Of a DNA stretch of 64,000 bases, positions 39,857 through 49,467 are shown piece by piece (position 1 is the stretch's first letter; each line of letters starts with the position of its first letter). The translations under genes and the position numbers were made by a program. Origin of the DNA: Nocardia sputorum (lineage in GTDB: Bacteria > Actinomycetota > Actinomycetes > Mycobacteriales > Mycobacteriaceae). The stretch covers positions 7,192,001 to 7,256,000 of the forward strand of contig NZ_AP026978.1 in assembly GCF_027924405.1 (NCBI RefSeq), written 5' to 3'. The notes under the pieces were generated by a model. That model was not told the DNA's origin, ran no database searches, and was given only the letters and a program-made list of their open reading frames with translations.

Positions 39857-41758
39857 GCTACCGTCCGGTGTGATCCCGACTGCCCCCGACGAGCGCAGCG
39901 TATGAACGTCCCACAACCAGACGTCCGACACCCGCGTCGGCGTGAATCCGAACAGCTGCGTGACGGTCTCCCGCAGCACCTCGCCGTTCTTCGTCGCGGG
40001 CAGCACCAGGACGTCGGCGCGCCAGAATCGCAGGTCGTCCAGCGCCCGAGCGCGCGCGACCGCGTCGATCGGCGGAACCACTCCGGTGTCCTGCGCTTGC
40101 ACCAGCAGCGTGGCGGTCGGGCGGGCCTCGGGGCCGTAGATCCCTTTCTTGGTCGTACCGGTCGGCCCGACGAAGTAGCCACCCGCCAGCGGGAAGGAGA
40201 ACTCGGCGTCGGCCTGCCAGCGCAGCGCCCGTGCGTCGGGCGGCCGGGGTGGCGGCACCAGCACCACCGAGCCGTCGCCGACGTAGCGGCGGACGGTGCC
40301 GTCGGCGAAGAAGTCCGGTGTGGGCGTCCGCTCGACCACCGGCAGGATGGTCGGGATCAACGGCAGCAGGGCACACGTGACGGCGCCGAACCACGCGAGC
40401 GGCTTCCAGTCCACCGCCGACTGCGTCCAGGTCGTCACCGCGCGTTCGGTGGCCGAAGCGAGCACGACCGCGATGGCCGGGATCGCGGCCATGCTGAGTC
40501 TGCTCTCCAGCACCGTGTTCAGCAGCGGAACGTGCTCGGCCCAGCGCCACGGCAGTTCGACGCCGGTCGGCCGCTTGCCGATCGTGGCGACCGCGCCCAG
40601 GGACAGCACCCCGAAGACCGCGATCACCGCGCTAGCGGCCCGCACCACCCGCTCGCGCCACAGCAGTCCCACGGTGATTAGCACCAGGAGCAGCAGCGGC
40701 CAGCCGAAGTACGCGTTCTGCTCGGTCGGGTTGATCGCCACGTTCTGCCCGGGAGCGAACACGCCGCCCAGCGATTCGGACGGGAATTGCACCAGCGCTT
40801 CCAGGTCGTTGCCCATCGGCCCGTGGTCGATGGACCGGTAGCTCTGCGGACCGAAGAACTGCCACCACAGCGGGATCTCCGCCAGCGCCAGCGTGATCAC
40901 CGCGGCCAGCACGAGGGTGGGGGCGAGCGCACGCGTCACGTGCAGCGCGACGCGCGGAGTGTGCAGGTAGTAGACGAAGGCGAACAGCCCGAACGCGAGG
41001 GCGAAGATCAACAGCGGTTCCTCGCCGAGCGCGATCTGCATGGCGACCAGCAGGCCGAGGACGACCGCGTCGCGCACCCGCCCGCGCGGCCGTTCCGGTT
41101 CCGCCCCGCCCGCTCGCCGCGCCATCCGGATCAGCCGTCCCGCGATGATCGGAAGCAACAGCAGCACGACGAAGTTCGGGTGCGCGTTGGCGTGCGAGAT
41201 CATCCCGGGCGCGAAACCGCAGAACAGCCCGCCGAGCACCGCCGCGACCCGGGACCGGACGAGCTCGCGGGCGAACAACCGGTACCAGGCGAACGCCGTC
41301 CCGCCCAGACCGACGGTGAGCACGAGCACGAACGTGACGGTGGGCCCGAACAGCAAGGTGACCGGCGTCAGCGGCACGCCGACGCCGAACATGGCCGTGT
41401 TGGCCATCATGTTCACGCCGGCGGGGAAGTTCTGCAGGTCGGTGCCGAGCGGGTTGCGCATGGTCTCCACCGAGTGCGCGGTGACGGCGAAGAACCATTC
41501 CCACATCGTCTGGTCCTGACCGCTCTTGACCAGGTAGCCGCTGTCGGTGTTGCGCCACTGACCCGACAGCACCACCGCGGCCAGCGTCAGGTAACCGACG
41601 CCGACGAGCAGATCGGCGCCACGGTCCCGAGACCGGGGGAGCCACCGGGTACGCGCGGGACCGGTGAGCACCCCGGCCGCCGTCGCTTCTTCCGTCGCGA
41701 CCGCGACCGACGTCGATTCCGTCACCGAGCCGGTCTCGACGTCCTGTGCCCGTGTCAC
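39854..41758 (-). CDS. GT-C-like polytopic membrane protein inserted between aftA and emb
   Basis: The ~634-aa protein is predicted to have about 10-11 membrane helices and a C-terminal extracytoplasmic domain. The first loop has acidic residues in WRNTDSGYLVKSGQDQTMWEW, and helix/loop segments such as GLFCGFAPGMISHANAHPN resemble GT-C/YfhO-type glycosyltransferases. No close named family was recognised. Mycobacterial and corynebacterial loci have aftA directly followed by emb, so this is an extra gene. GTG 41758 is 10 nt after GGAGGAG; a TTG at 41818 is an alternative. Inferred role: another envelope glycosyltransferase or sugar-lipid enzyme acting with arabinan synthesis. Confidence 0.75.
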   Translation of the reverse strand: MTRAQDVETGSVTESTSVAVATEEATAAGVLTGPARTRWLPRSRDRGADLLVGVGYLTLAAVVLSGQWRNTDSGYLVKSGQDQTMWEWFFAVTAHSVETMRNPLGTDLQNFPAGVNMMANTAMFGVGVPLTPVTLLFGPTVTFVLVLTVGLGGTAFAWYRLFARELVRSRVAAVLGGLFCGFAPGMISHANAHPNFVVLLLLPIIAGRLIRMARRAGGAEPERPRGRVRDAVVLGLLVAMQIALGEEPLLIFALAFGLFAFVYYLHTPRVALHVTRALAPTLVLAAVITLALAEIPLWWQFFGPQSYRSIDHGPMGNDLEALVQFPSESLGGVFAPGQNVAINPTEQNAYFGWPLLLLVLITVGLLWRERVVRAASAVIAVFGVLSLGAVATIGKRPTGVELPWRWAEHVPLLNTVLESRLSMAAIPAIAVVLASATERAVTTWTQSAVDWKPLAWFGAVTCALLPLIPTILPVVERTPTPDFFADGTVRRYVGDGSVVLVPPPRPPDARALRWQADAEFSFPLAGGYFVGPTGTTKKGIYGPEARPTATLLVQAQDTGVVPPIDAVARARALDDLRFWRADVLVLPATKNGEVLRETVTQLFGFTPTRVSDVWLWDVHTLRSSGAVGITPDGS

Positions 41759-41861
41759 CCGCGCATCACTCCTCCACAGCGTCCTGGCGTACCCACCACG
41801 CTGTGCGTGGACCGACAAACGAGAGGGGTATCCACTTCGCGCGAGTTCAACCGCCGTGATG

Positions 41862-43967
41862 TCAGCGGTGGAGGGTGACCAGCGTGAACGGACCGATGTT
41901 CGTGGTAGTGAAACGCGGGTCGGCGAACAGTTCCTTGGGAAAGCTCACCGAATAACGCCGGACATTCGGATCGTTCGGATAGACGTCCTCGGCCAGCCGC
42001 AAGGTGTAGGCGTCGCCGTTGCGCCGGAACAGGAACGCGTCCGGCGCGCGCCACGGGCTCGCCGCCAGCGCGTCGAGCAACTCCTGCGACGTCTTCAGGT
42101 CGCTCCAGCTCTTGATGGTCTCCGCGCGGCCCGCGAAATCGGCGAGCGGGTTGGCGTAGTGCGAGGTGAGCGCCTGGAAGCCGAAGTAGGGGTAGAAGGA
42201 AAGGAAGCTGGTGTCGGCGGTGAGCACCACCGTCTCCGAGCGCGGCCGCCCGGTCTGCGCGATGAGCGCCTCGTCCACCTCGCGGTAGTGCGACACCGCC
42301 GAGGCGGCCCGTTTGTCGGCCCGATTTCCGTCACCGTCGGTGTCTGTGTACGCGGTGGTGATCTCCGGAGTCAGGACATGCGGGATGTCCTGCGCGAACG
42401 CCAGCGCGCCGACTGTCGCGACGACGATCGCCACGAGCCGGAACCGGGCGGGCTCGTTCAACGCCTGGTAGATCGCGCGCGCCCCCTCGACGAACCCGAA
42501 CGCTCCCGCGACCGACAACAGCACCAGCAGCACCGGCTCCAGCCGGAACGACAGCAGCGTGGTGCCCGCGGCGGTCGCCACCATGGACAGCAGCGTCCAC
42601 AGGTAGATCGCCGCCACCCCGATGCCCAGCGCCTGCGCCCGCCGCGACGACGCGCCACGCAGTACCAGCCAGATCGTGCCGAGCAGGCACAAGGCACCGA
42701 GCAGGGAGAACTGGAACATCGGCAGGGGCAGTTCCGCTCCTGACTCCGGCAGGTAGTGCAAGGCGGTTCCGGAGCTCGCGGTCGCGCCGCGCAGCGCCTT
42801 CGCCAGGTATGGCGCCCACACGACGAGCGCGACCAGCCCGGCGATCACCGCGATCACCATGAGCCGGACCAGCGGCGCCACCGCCGCGCGCCAGGCCGGG
42901 CGGCTCGCGTTCGTTGTCGTGCGAGCGCGCCGCGGATGATCGGCGGCGCGCTGCGCACGCACCGCCAGGAAGGCCGCCAGCAGACCCATCAAGGCGACCG
43001 CGAAGGCAGCCACGAGGAAGTAGAGGGTGTAGAACGTGGCCGCCCAGCCGAGGAACAGTCCGGCCCCGACGACCGCGCCCCACCCACCAGCGGTGCGCTG
43101 CTCGGTGCCCGCGGCCTGCCGCACGTCCTCCAGGGGCCGGTAGAGCGCCCCCCAGGCGAGCACCAGCGCGGGCGGTAGCAGCAGCACGATGACGGCGCTG
43201 TACGCCTCGGGCGCGGCGTAGGCCAGGGTGACCGCCGTGCTCGCCGCCGCGACGCCCACCGCCCAGTCCGCGCGGATCAGCTGCGACCACAGCACCAGCG
43301 CGACGACCGCGGCCACCGCGAGGAAGCCGATAGCGTACGGCTTGAACACTTCCCAGCCGTCCAGCCCGAGCAGATTCCCCACTCGCCCGCCGATCCAGAA
43401 CCAGCCGGCGGGATAGAACGACGGCAGATCCGCGTACGTCATATCGCGCAGCGCGGCGGAATCGGTGAGCCGGGTGAGGAACTCGGTGCGGAACTCCTGA
43501 TCCACCGAGACGCCGAACAGATACAGCTTCGTCGCCGCCAGCGGCATGCCGAGCGTGAACGTGACGAACGTCGAAAGACCGACCCAGGACAGTAGTTTCG
43601 CGACCCAGGGCCACTTGTGCAGCCGCAGCAGCGCGATGGCGACGGCGAGCAGGACCGCCGCGCCCACCTGCCCCACGGTGGTGAGCGCGCGCGTCACGTT
43701 CGAGGAGTTGAAGGCGGGCCACTGCACCAGCGAGAACGCGACGAGCCCGACGGCGGCCACCAGCGCGGCGACGAGCGCCGCGAGCGCGGCCTCGCCGGCG
43801 CCCGCGACGATCTGCCGCACCGCCAGCGACTTCCGCCCCGGCGCCGGGGCCGGATCGGCGGGCCGCGGCGGCGCTTCGTCCGTCGCCGTCGCCGTGCTCA
43901 ACGGACCGCTCCGCGCTCGTCGCACTGGATTACTCGCATGGCGCCTCCGGGGTTCACAAGGGTCCAC
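41862..43967 (-). CDS. aftA: Priming arabinofuranosyltransferase AftA
   Basis: AftA transfers the first arabinofuranose onto galactan from decaprenyl-phosphoarabinose. The 701-aa GT-C protein (643 aa in M. tuberculosis) has a cytosolic Pro/Ala-rich N-terminus, eleven or so helices, the loop RLTDSAALRDMTYADLPSFYPAGWFW characteristic of the family (cited in parts: ALRDMTYADLP, FYPAGWFWIGG), and a C-terminal soluble domain. GTG 43967 sits 8 nt after TATCGT, which favours this long start over a TTG at 43901. It follows dprE2 with a 64-nt gap. Confidence 0.92.
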   Translation of the reverse strand: MDPCEPRRRHASNPVRRARSGPLSTATATDEAPPRPADPAPAPGRKSLAVRQIVAGAGEAALAALVAALVAAVGLVAFSLVQWPAFNSSNVTRALTTVGQVGAAVLLAVAIALLRLHKWPWVAKLLSWVGLSTFVTFTLGMPLAATKLYLFGVSVDQEFRTEFLTRLTDSAALRDMTYADLPSFYPAGWFWIGGRVGNLLGLDGWEVFKPYAIGFLAVAAVVALVLWSQLIRADWAVGVAAASTAVTLAYAAPEAYSAVIVLLLPPALVLAWGALYRPLEDVRQAAGTEQRTAGGWGAVVGAGLFLGWAATFYTLYFLVAAFAVALMGLLAAFLAVRAQRAADHPRRARTTTNASRPAWRAAVAPLVRLMVIAVIAGLVALVVWAPYLAKALRGATASSGTALHYLPESGAELPLPMFQFSLLGALCLLGTIWLVLRGASSRRAQALGIGVAAIYLWTLLSMVATAAGTTLLSFRLEPVLLVLLSVAGAFGFVEGARAIYQALNEPARFRLVAIVVATVGALAFAQDIPHVLTPEITTAYTDTDGDGNRADKRAASAVSHYREVDEALIAQTGRPRSETVVLTADTSFLSFYPYFGFQALTSHYANPLADFAGRAETIKSWSDLKTSQELLDALAASPWRAPDAFLFRRNGDAYTLRLAEDVYPNDPNVRRYSVSFPKELFADPRFTTTNIGPFTLVTLHR

Positions 43968-43981
43968 TCCGTCAGACGATA
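43968..43981 (-). promoter_or_regulatory. Candidate leaderless promoter -10 element of aftA
   Basis: TATCGT (43981 down to 43976) plus 8 nt leads to GTG 43967, the same geometry as glf, dprE1 and both emb genes. No Shine-Dalgarno sequence is present. Confidence 0.55.
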
Positions 43982-44031
43982 GGTGCCCGCGCGATCACCG
44001 ATCACGCGGGCACCGAGCTCGTTCGCCGAAG

Positions 44032-44793
44032 TCAGATCGGCAGTCTGCGGAAGATCGCGCGCGGGACGTGCCGCAGCACCATCATCACGTAGCGGAAGGC
44101 TCCCGGCGCCCAGACCAGCTCCTTACCCCGCTGCGAGGCCGCGACCGCCAGCGCGGCGACGTCTTCCTTGTCGACGGTGAGCGGAGCCTCTTTGACGTGC
44201 GCCGAGAACTTGGTGCGCACCATGCCGGGCCGGATCACCAGCACGCGCGGGCCGTGCGGCCGCAGCGCTTCGCCGAGCCCGAGGTAGAACCCGTCCAGAC
44301 CGGCCTTGGTCGACCCGTAGACGAAGTTCGAGCGCCGCACCCGCTCACCGGCGACCGAGGACATCGCGATGATCCGCCCGAAGCCCTGCGCCTTCATCTT
44401 CTCGCCCACCAGCACGCCGACGGAGACCGCCGCGGTGTAGTTGATCTGGGCGACCCGCACCGCCTTGCCCTGGTTCTGCCACAGCTCCTCGGGATCGCCG
44501 TCGAGGGCGAAGGCGACGATCGCGACGTCCACGTCGCCCGCGTCCCAGGCGGCGTCGATCACCTTCGGGTGGCTTTCGGTGTCGAGCGCGTCGAAGTCGA
44601 TGACGTCGACCTGGCTCGCGCCCGCCGCCTTCATCTGGGCGACCGCGTCCTCGCGCAGCGGGTCACCGGGCAGTGCCGCGAGGGTGACGCGCGCGGGGCC
44701 CTTCTTCAGGTACTCCGCGCAGATCGCCAAGCCGATCTCCGAGGTGCCACCCAGCAGCAGAATCGACTGGGGGTTGCCAACGGCATTGATCAC
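44032..44793 (-). CDS. dprE2: Decaprenylphosphoryl-2-keto-beta-D-erythro-pentose reductase DprE2
   Basis: DprE2 reduces the keto intermediate to decaprenylphosphoryl-arabinose with NADH. The 253-aa SDR has the cofactor motif [13 protein letters not shown], the active-site serine in [12 protein letters not shown] and YGSTKAG (Tyr/Lys pair). Its ATG overlaps the dprE1 stop (ATGA), so the two subunits of the epimerase are co-translated. Confidence 0.95.
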   Translation of the reverse strand: MINAVGNPQSILLLGGTSEIGLAICAEYLKKGPARVTLAALPGDPLREDAVAQMKAAGASQVDVIDFDALDTESHPKVIDAAWDAGDVDVAIVAFALDGDPEELWQNQGKAVRVAQINYTAAVSVGVLVGEKMKAQGFGRIIAMSSVAGERVRRSNFVYGSTKAGLDGFYLGLGEALRPHGPRVLVIRPGMVRTKFSAHVKEAPLTVDKEDVAALAVAASQRGKELVWAPGAFRYVMMVLRHVPRAIFRRLPI

Positions 44794-46271
44794 TGCAGCT
44801 CCAGCCTTCTCGCCATATCGGACATGAATACGCCTGTGGGGTCGACGCTACGACGGACCTTGATCCACTCGTCGATCCGGGGATACATCTTGTGGAAGGT
44901 CTCGGCGGTGGTCCTCGAGTCCTTCGCGGTGTACAGCCGCCCGCCGAACTCGAGCACCCGCCGGTCCAGCTCGCCGACCAGCTCGTTGAGGCCCGGCTTG
45001 ATCGGGAAGTCGACGCAGATGTTCCAGCCCGGCATGGGGAAGCTCAGCGGGGCCTGGTTGCCCGGGCCGAACAGCTTGAACACGTTCAGCGCCGAGTAGT
45101 GCCCCGAGGCCTGGATGTCGACGATGATCCGCTTGAACTCCTCGACCGCCTCGGTGGGCACCACGAACTGGTACTGGAGGAAGCCGTTGGAGCCGTAGCC
45201 GCGGTTCCACTCCGCGATCATGTCCAGCGGGTGATAGAACTGCGTCAGGTTCTGCACCTTGCCGGTGTAGTTGCCGCCCATCCGGTAGTACGCCTCGCCG
45301 ATGGACATCAGCGTGAGCTTGTTCATCGTCCAGTTCGGGAAGATGTCCGGGACGGTCATCAGCTGCGGCGCGTCGAACTTCAGCGGTTTGCTGCGCAGCC
45401 GCTTGGGCAGCTCGTCGAGCTTGGCCAGCCTGCCCCGGGTGATCGTGGCCCGGCCCAGCTTGGGCAGCGGGCTGATCACGTCGAACCAGGCGCTCGAGTA
45501 GGTGTAGTTCGCCTCGCTGCCGTCGCTGTGCGCGGCGATGGTCTCGTCGAGCGTCGTGGTCTTCACGCCGTCGTTGAGGAAGTAGGCGGTCTCCGTGGGC
45601 ACCATCTCGATGGTGGCGCGCAGGATGATGCCGGTGAGCCCGTTGCCGCCGACGGTCGCCCAGAACAGCTTGGCGTTGCGCTTGGGGGTGATGTGCTGCA
45701 CCTGCCCGTCGGCGGTGAGCAGATCGATCGAGCGCACGTGGTTGCCGAAGCTGCCCTCGCTGTGATGGTTCTTGCCGTGGATGTCGGAGGCGATCGCGCC
45801 GCCGATGGTCACCTGGCGGGTGCCGGGCAGCACCGGAACCCAGAGCCCGAACGGCAGCGCGGCCTTCATGAGCTGGTCCAGGCTGACGCCGCCGTCCACG
45901 TCCACGATGCGGGTGTCGCGGTCGATGCGGTGGATGTTGTTCAGCGCGGTCATGTCGACGACCAGGCCGCCCGCGTTCTGCGCGTGGTCGCCGTAGGAGC
46001 GGCCGAGGCCGCGGGCGATCACGCCGCGCCGCAGGTGGGCGGGCTTGCCGTCGTTGTCCTCGGCGACCATGGCGACTGCCTTGGCGATCAGTTCGGGATC
46101 GCTGGTCGAGAGCACTTCGGAAGAGGTGGGTGCGGTGCGACCCCACCCGGTCAACGTACGGGTGCGCGTCGGAAGAGTGAACGCGGTGCCCGCGGCCGGG
46201 CCGTCGTTCGCGACGCCGGCGCCTTTGTCGTTCCCGGTTGTCTTGGTGGCGGTCGGAGCTTTCGTGGACAT
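44790..46271 (-). CDS. dprE1: Decaprenylphosphoryl-beta-D-ribose 2'-oxidase DprE1
   Basis: This FAD-dependent oxidase starts the DPR-to-DPA epimerisation and is the benzothiazinone target. The ~493-aa protein has the FAD-binding segments [40 protein letters not shown] ([18 protein letters not shown]) and [11 protein letters not shown]. The benzothiazinone-reactive Cys lies in M. tuberculosis at the position of [10 protein letters not shown], where Cys is present here. ATG 46271 is chosen since it lies 8 nt after TAGCCT; an ATG at 46277 would be only 2 nt from that hexamer. The N-terminus is about 30 residues longer than in M. tuberculosis. Confidence 0.95.
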   Translation of the reverse strand: MSTKAPTATKTTGNDKGAGVANDGPAAGTAFTLPTRTRTLTGWGRTAPTSSEVLSTSDPELIAKAVAMVAEDNDGKPAHLRRGVIARGLGRSYGDHAQNAGGLVVDMTALNNIHRIDRDTRIVDVDGGVSLDQLMKAALPFGLWVPVLPGTRQVTIGGAIASDIHGKNHHSEGSFGNHVRSIDLLTADGQVQHITPKRNAKLFWATVGGNGLTGIILRATIEMVPTETAYFLNDGVKTTTLDETIAAHSDGSEANYTYSSAWFDVISPLPKLGRATITRGRLAKLDELPKRLRSKPLKFDAPQLMTVPDIFPNWTMNKLTLMSIGEAYYRMGGNYTGKVQNLTQFYHPLDMIAEWNRGYGSNGFLQYQFVVPTEAVEEFKRIIVDIQASGHYSALNVFKLFGPGNQAPLSFPMPGWNICVDFPIKPGLNELVGELDRRVLEFGGRLYTAKDSRTTAETFHKMYPRIDEWIKVRRSVDPTGVFMSDMARRLELQ

Positions 46272-46285
46272 CGGCATAGAGGCTA
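46272..46285 (-). promoter_or_regulatory. Candidate leaderless promoter -10 element of dprE1
   Basis: TAGCCT (46285 down to 46280) followed by 8 nt and the ATG at 46271. It faces away from the gtrA promoter about 100 bp off. Confidence 0.55.
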
Positions 46286-46382
46286 CAGGTATGACGGCAG
46301 ATGGGAGCGGGGTCGCTCTACCCATGGGTAGTGACGAACTCGTCGGTTTAGAACCGAATCACTGCCTTCGCCGGTTCGACGC

Positions 46383-46395
46383 TACGCTCGTCGGC
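46383..46395 (+). promoter_or_regulatory. Candidate leaderless promoter -10 element of gtrA
   Basis: TACGCT (46383-46388) plus 7 nt precedes GTG 46396, supporting the short start. Confidence 0.5.
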
Positions 46396-46851
46396 GTGCA
46401 AGCCGAACCCCACCTGCCGCTTCCGGCGGAGTTGCCGCTGGTCGACGAGCCTGCCGGCAGTGATGTCGACCTCAAGACGCAGATCGTCCGGTTCACCCTC
46501 ACCGGCGGGTTCTCTGCCGTCGTCGACTACGGGCTCTACAGCCTGCTGCTCAACCTGGTCGGTCTCCCGGTCGGCGTCGCCAAGTCCATCGGCTTCGTGG
46601 CGGGCACCACAACCGCCTACCTGATCAATCGCCGCTGGACCTTCCAGGCCGCGCCCAGCCGCATCCGCTTTCTGGCGGTCGTCGCGCTCTACGCGGTGAC
46701 CTTCGCGGTGCAGGTCGGCATCAACAACCTGCTCTACTTCACCCTCCCCGGCGAGTGGTGGCGCCAGCCCCTGGCTTTCGTCATCGCCCAGGGCACCGCC
46801 ACCGTCATCAACTTCGTCGTCCAGCGCTTGGTGATCTTCAAGATCCGCTGA
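46396..46851 (+). CDS. GtrA-family membrane protein (Rv3789-like)
   Basis: The 151-aa protein has four membrane helices: FTLTGGFSAVVDYGLYSLLL, KSIGFVAGTTTAYLINRRWTF, the ALYAVTFAVQVGINNLLYF region and AFVIAQGTATVINFVVQRL. The NRRWTF segment is the GtrA signature. Rv3789, divergent from or next to dprE1, has been proposed to recruit AftA or to aid DPA handling; that role is inferred here from synteny. GTG 46396 is chosen over upstream in-frame starts because of the -10 element 7 nt away. Its stop lies 1 nt from the convergent hydrolase stop. Confidence 0.88.
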   Translation: MQAEPHLPLPAELPLVDEPAGSDVDLKTQIVRFTLTGGFSAVVDYGLYSLLLNLVGLPVGVAKSIGFVAGTTTAYLINRRWTFQAAPSRIRFLAVVALYAVTFAVQVGINNLLYFTLPGEWWRQPLAFVIAQGTATVINFVVQRLVIFKIR

Positions 46852-46852
46852 G

Positions 46853-47680
46853 CTATCCGCTCGTCGCGGCTCGGTCGGCCAGGAAGGCTCCGACCAGGCG
46901 ATTCACTTCGTCGGGGACCTCGGCGGCCGCGAGGTGTGCGGCTCCGTCGAGGACCACGAGCTGCGAGCCGGGGATGGCGTCCGCCATCACCTGGAGTTCG
47001 GGTACGGGAAAGGTACGGTCCTCGCGACCTCCGACGACCAGCGTGGGACAGGTAATCGAGGAGAAGAGGTCGCGCTGGTCCGGGCGGTCGATCACCACGG
47101 ATCGGACAGCGTGCACGAGCGACGCCGGATCATTGCGGCGGGCGACGTCGAGGACCTGCCGGACGACCTGCGGGCGCGTTCGTTCGGTCGTCGGACCGAG
47201 GAATGCCCGGACCACCGATCCGGTGAGCGGCGGCCGAATCCCGCCGAGAATGCGGATCGTCATCAAGAGCATCCGATACTGCGTCCGCTGCGCGAGCGGG
47301 GCCGATGACGCTGTGCCGTTCATCAGGATCGCGGATTCGATGCGGTCGGGGAATTCGGCGGCGAAGGTGCCGCCGATCATGGCGCCCCAGGAGTTCCCGA
47401 GGAAATGGGTCCGCGGTAGTCCCAGCTGATCGAGGATGTCGACGACGCACGCGGCGCACTCGTCGAACGTGAAGGGCCGTCCGAGGCGGCTGGACCGCCC
47501 GTGTCCGGGCGGGTCGACCGCGATGGTCAGGAAATCCCCTGCGAAATAGTCGACTTGGGCATCCCAAAGGGCAGCGTCCATGAGAAGGCTCGGCCACATC
47601 ACGATCGGATGCCCGCTGCCGGTCAGGACGACGTGCAGCAGCCCCAGCCGGGTGGGTATGTGAATATGCCTGCGGTCCAT
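46853..47680 (-). CDS. Alpha/beta-fold hydrolase
   Basis: The 275-aa protein has the hydrolase pattern DPPGHGRSSR, nucleophile elbow LGNSWGAM (Ser), a later VVGGREDRTFP acid segment and GAAHLAAAE for the His. ATG 47680 is 6 nt after AAGGA; an ATG at 47686 overlaps. It is divergent from an AraC-type regulator, which may control it. The substrate is unknown. Confidence 0.85.
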   Translation of the reverse strand: MDRRHIHIPTRLGLLHVVLTGSGHPIVMWPSLLMDAALWDAQVDYFAGDFLTIAVDPPGHGRSSRLGRPFTFDECAACVVDILDQLGLPRTHFLGNSWGAMIGGTFAAEFPDRIESAILMNGTASSAPLAQRTQYRMLLMTIRILGGIRPPLTGSVVRAFLGPTTERTRPQVVRQVLDVARRNDPASLVHAVRSVVIDRPDQRDLFSSITCPTLVVGGREDRTFPVPELQVMADAIPGSQLVVLDGAAHLAAAEVPDEVNRLVGAFLADRAATSG

Positions 47681-47889
47681 GAGCATTCCTTGCGGTGAGC
47701 GGCGGGTCCGCGCGAGCTCGCGCCGTAGGTTCCCGCACACGGTGACGGGTTCCGCCCGGCTACGACGCACCGGCGTCCGGGGCGGTGATCTGTACGATCG
47801 GACTCACGTTAGGCGTGGACCGTTGCGCGCTCGACCTGATCCGTGCACGGCTCTGACGGAAACGCGCACATCGGTCTGGGAGGTTGCTC

Positions 47890-48825
47890 GTGACGATCGC
47901 CGAGCCGTATCTCGTGGAGCGGGTCGATACCGGCGCGGTGCTGCCCCGCGAGTCGGCCGACTTCTGGGCTGAGCACGTCTGCCGTAACCAGGGCACCTTG
48001 CAGTGCCGTTTCGCCAGTCCGGCCTCGTTCCGCGGAGCGACGGCCGTGCAGCGATACGCGGGCTATCAGCTGATCGACTTCTGGTCGGACAGCATCGTCT
48101 ACTCCAGAACCCGGGCGGATATCCGGCGTGACGGCGACGAGAGTCTGCGGGCGATGATCCCGACCGACGGAATATTGCGTCTTCGACAAGACGACGCCAC
48201 CGCCGAGGTGTCACCGGGGCACGGCGCGGTGGTCACCAAGACACGCCCGGTGGATTTCGACCAGCCGCTGACTGCGCGTGGGTGGGTGATGAACATCCCC
48301 GCGGGCACGCTACCGCTCCAGGTCGGTGCGGGACCTGCGTTGATCGACCTTCGATCGGGCTTGGGCTCGGTCGTCGCCGGCATGGTCGGCGAACTCGGCA
48401 GGCAGCGCGCGAATGTCGACGGTCCCGAGTTCGCCTCCGCCTGTGACACGATCGTCGATCTGCTCGCCCTTTGCCTACGCCGCCGCAACGCGATGCCCAC
48501 CGTGCTGGCGACGGTGGACACCGCGGTTCGGGATCACGTCCGCAGGCACGCCGACAACCCGAACCTGACACCGGCCGCAATCGCTCGAAGCCTGGGCTGG
48601 TCCCTGCGGCAGATCCAATTGGCCTTGCACCACACCGGCACCACACCGTCGGAGTTGATCCGCGCCGAGCGCCTCGACCGCGCGCACCGCCGCCTCCGCG
48701 AAGCCCCGCCCGCCCGCACCGTCGCCGACATCGCCTACGCCAGCGGCTTCCGTTCCCTCAGCGCCTTCGGCTCCGCGTTCAAAGCCCGGTTCGGGGTGAC
48801 TCCGCAGGAAGCACGACGGCGCTGA
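47890..48825 (+). CDS. AraC-family transcriptional regulator
   Basis: The ~311-aa protein has an N-terminal AraC-binding-like domain (FWAEHVCRNQGTLQCRF; YSRTRADIRRDGDES) and a C-terminal double HTH (LTPAAIARSLGWSLRQIQLALHHTG, in parts; VADIAYASGFRSLSAFGSAFKARFG). GTG 47890 follows GGGAGG; a TTG at 47884 is adjacent to that site and less likely. It is divergent from the alpha/beta hydrolase gene. Confidence 0.88.
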   Translation: MTIAEPYLVERVDTGAVLPRESADFWAEHVCRNQGTLQCRFASPASFRGATAVQRYAGYQLIDFWSDSIVYSRTRADIRRDGDESLRAMIPTDGILRLRQDDATAEVSPGHGAVVTKTRPVDFDQPLTARGWVMNIPAGTLPLQVGAGPALIDLRSGLGSVVAGMVGELGRQRANVDGPEFASACDTIVDLLALCLRRRNAMPTVLATVDTAVRDHVRRHADNPNLTPAAIARSLGWSLRQIQLALHHTGTTPSELIRAERLDRAHRRLREAPPARTVADIAYASGFRSLSAFGSAFKARFGVTPQEARRR

Positions 48826-48889
48826 CGCCGTTCGGCGCTCGGCGATCTTCGAGACCTGCTGACGATCGCCCGAGCCCGTGCGGCCGCGC

Positions 48890-49020
48890 GCGACCCTGCC
48901 TCATCGACAATCCGATTCCGAGAGAGGTCCATCCCCGCGTCATGGCCCGCTTCCTGCTGATCAGCGGTCGAATCACGCCGCTGGTGTGGCCGCATCGAGG
49001 AACGCGACGTCGACGCGAAT
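48890..49020 (+). pseudogene. Possible remnant of a gene related to the one at 49669
   Basis: A 22-nt block at 48906-48927 matches 50008-50029 in the unknown gene downstream at 21 of 22 positions, both encoding DNPIPRE. The codons after it keep a loose likeness (VMARFLLISGRI against TVRAAIFASRIS), then diverge. No start codon or ribosome site fits. It reads as a degraded duplicate fragment in the 48826-49100 gap. Confidence 0.45.
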
Positions 49021-49185
49021 CCTGTCGGGTTCCGCTGCGACCGCTCTCGAACCACCTGGCTCCGGATAAGGTCATCGCTCACGCCCATTGTCCTGGATAG
49101 GAGGAAGGTTCCGATCGATACATCCCGGCACACCGCCACCGCGCCGGGTGGCGCGGCGCTGACGGGGACTGTCCTCGGTGTTGCG

Positions 49186-49467
49186 GTGCTCTTGTGTGTC
49201 CATCTCGAATGGTCGCCGTTCGTCGGTGATCCGACCGTCCCCGATCAGCTCGTCGGCCTGGTGATCGGCGGGATTCTGCTGAGTGTGTCCCTGCCGGTGT
49301 GGGCGATCAAAACGCTGTATCTGGTCGGCCGAGAGCGCAGGTGGTCCTGGAAGGTCGTCGCGGTGCCGGTTGTCGTGCTCGCCGGACTGATAGCCGGACT
49401 GCTCCTCCACCCTGCGGGCTCCCACTCCACCCCGCCAGAAATCGCAACCTCCACCGCCCAAGACTGA
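49186..49467 (+). CDS. Small membrane protein (start uncertain)
   Basis: The minimal ORF from GTG 49186 gives 93 aa with two clear helices (LVGLVIGGILLSVSLPVWAI and VVAVPVVVLAGLIAGLLL). The frame stays open upstream to before 49090, and that part would add TSRHTATAPGGAALTGTVLG, completing a first helix that the GTG start cuts through. A very strong AGGAGGAAGG (49099-49108) lies upstream, but no ATG/GTG/TTG follows it in this frame; an ATC at 49114 is the nearest near-cognate codon. Function unknown. The TGA falls inside the first copy of the 67-bp intergenic repeat. Confidence 0.55.
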   Translation: MLLCVHLEWSPFVGDPTVPDQLVGLVIGGILLSVSLPVWAIKTLYLVGRERRWSWKVVAVPVVVLAGLIAGLLLHPAGSHSTPPEIATSTAQD

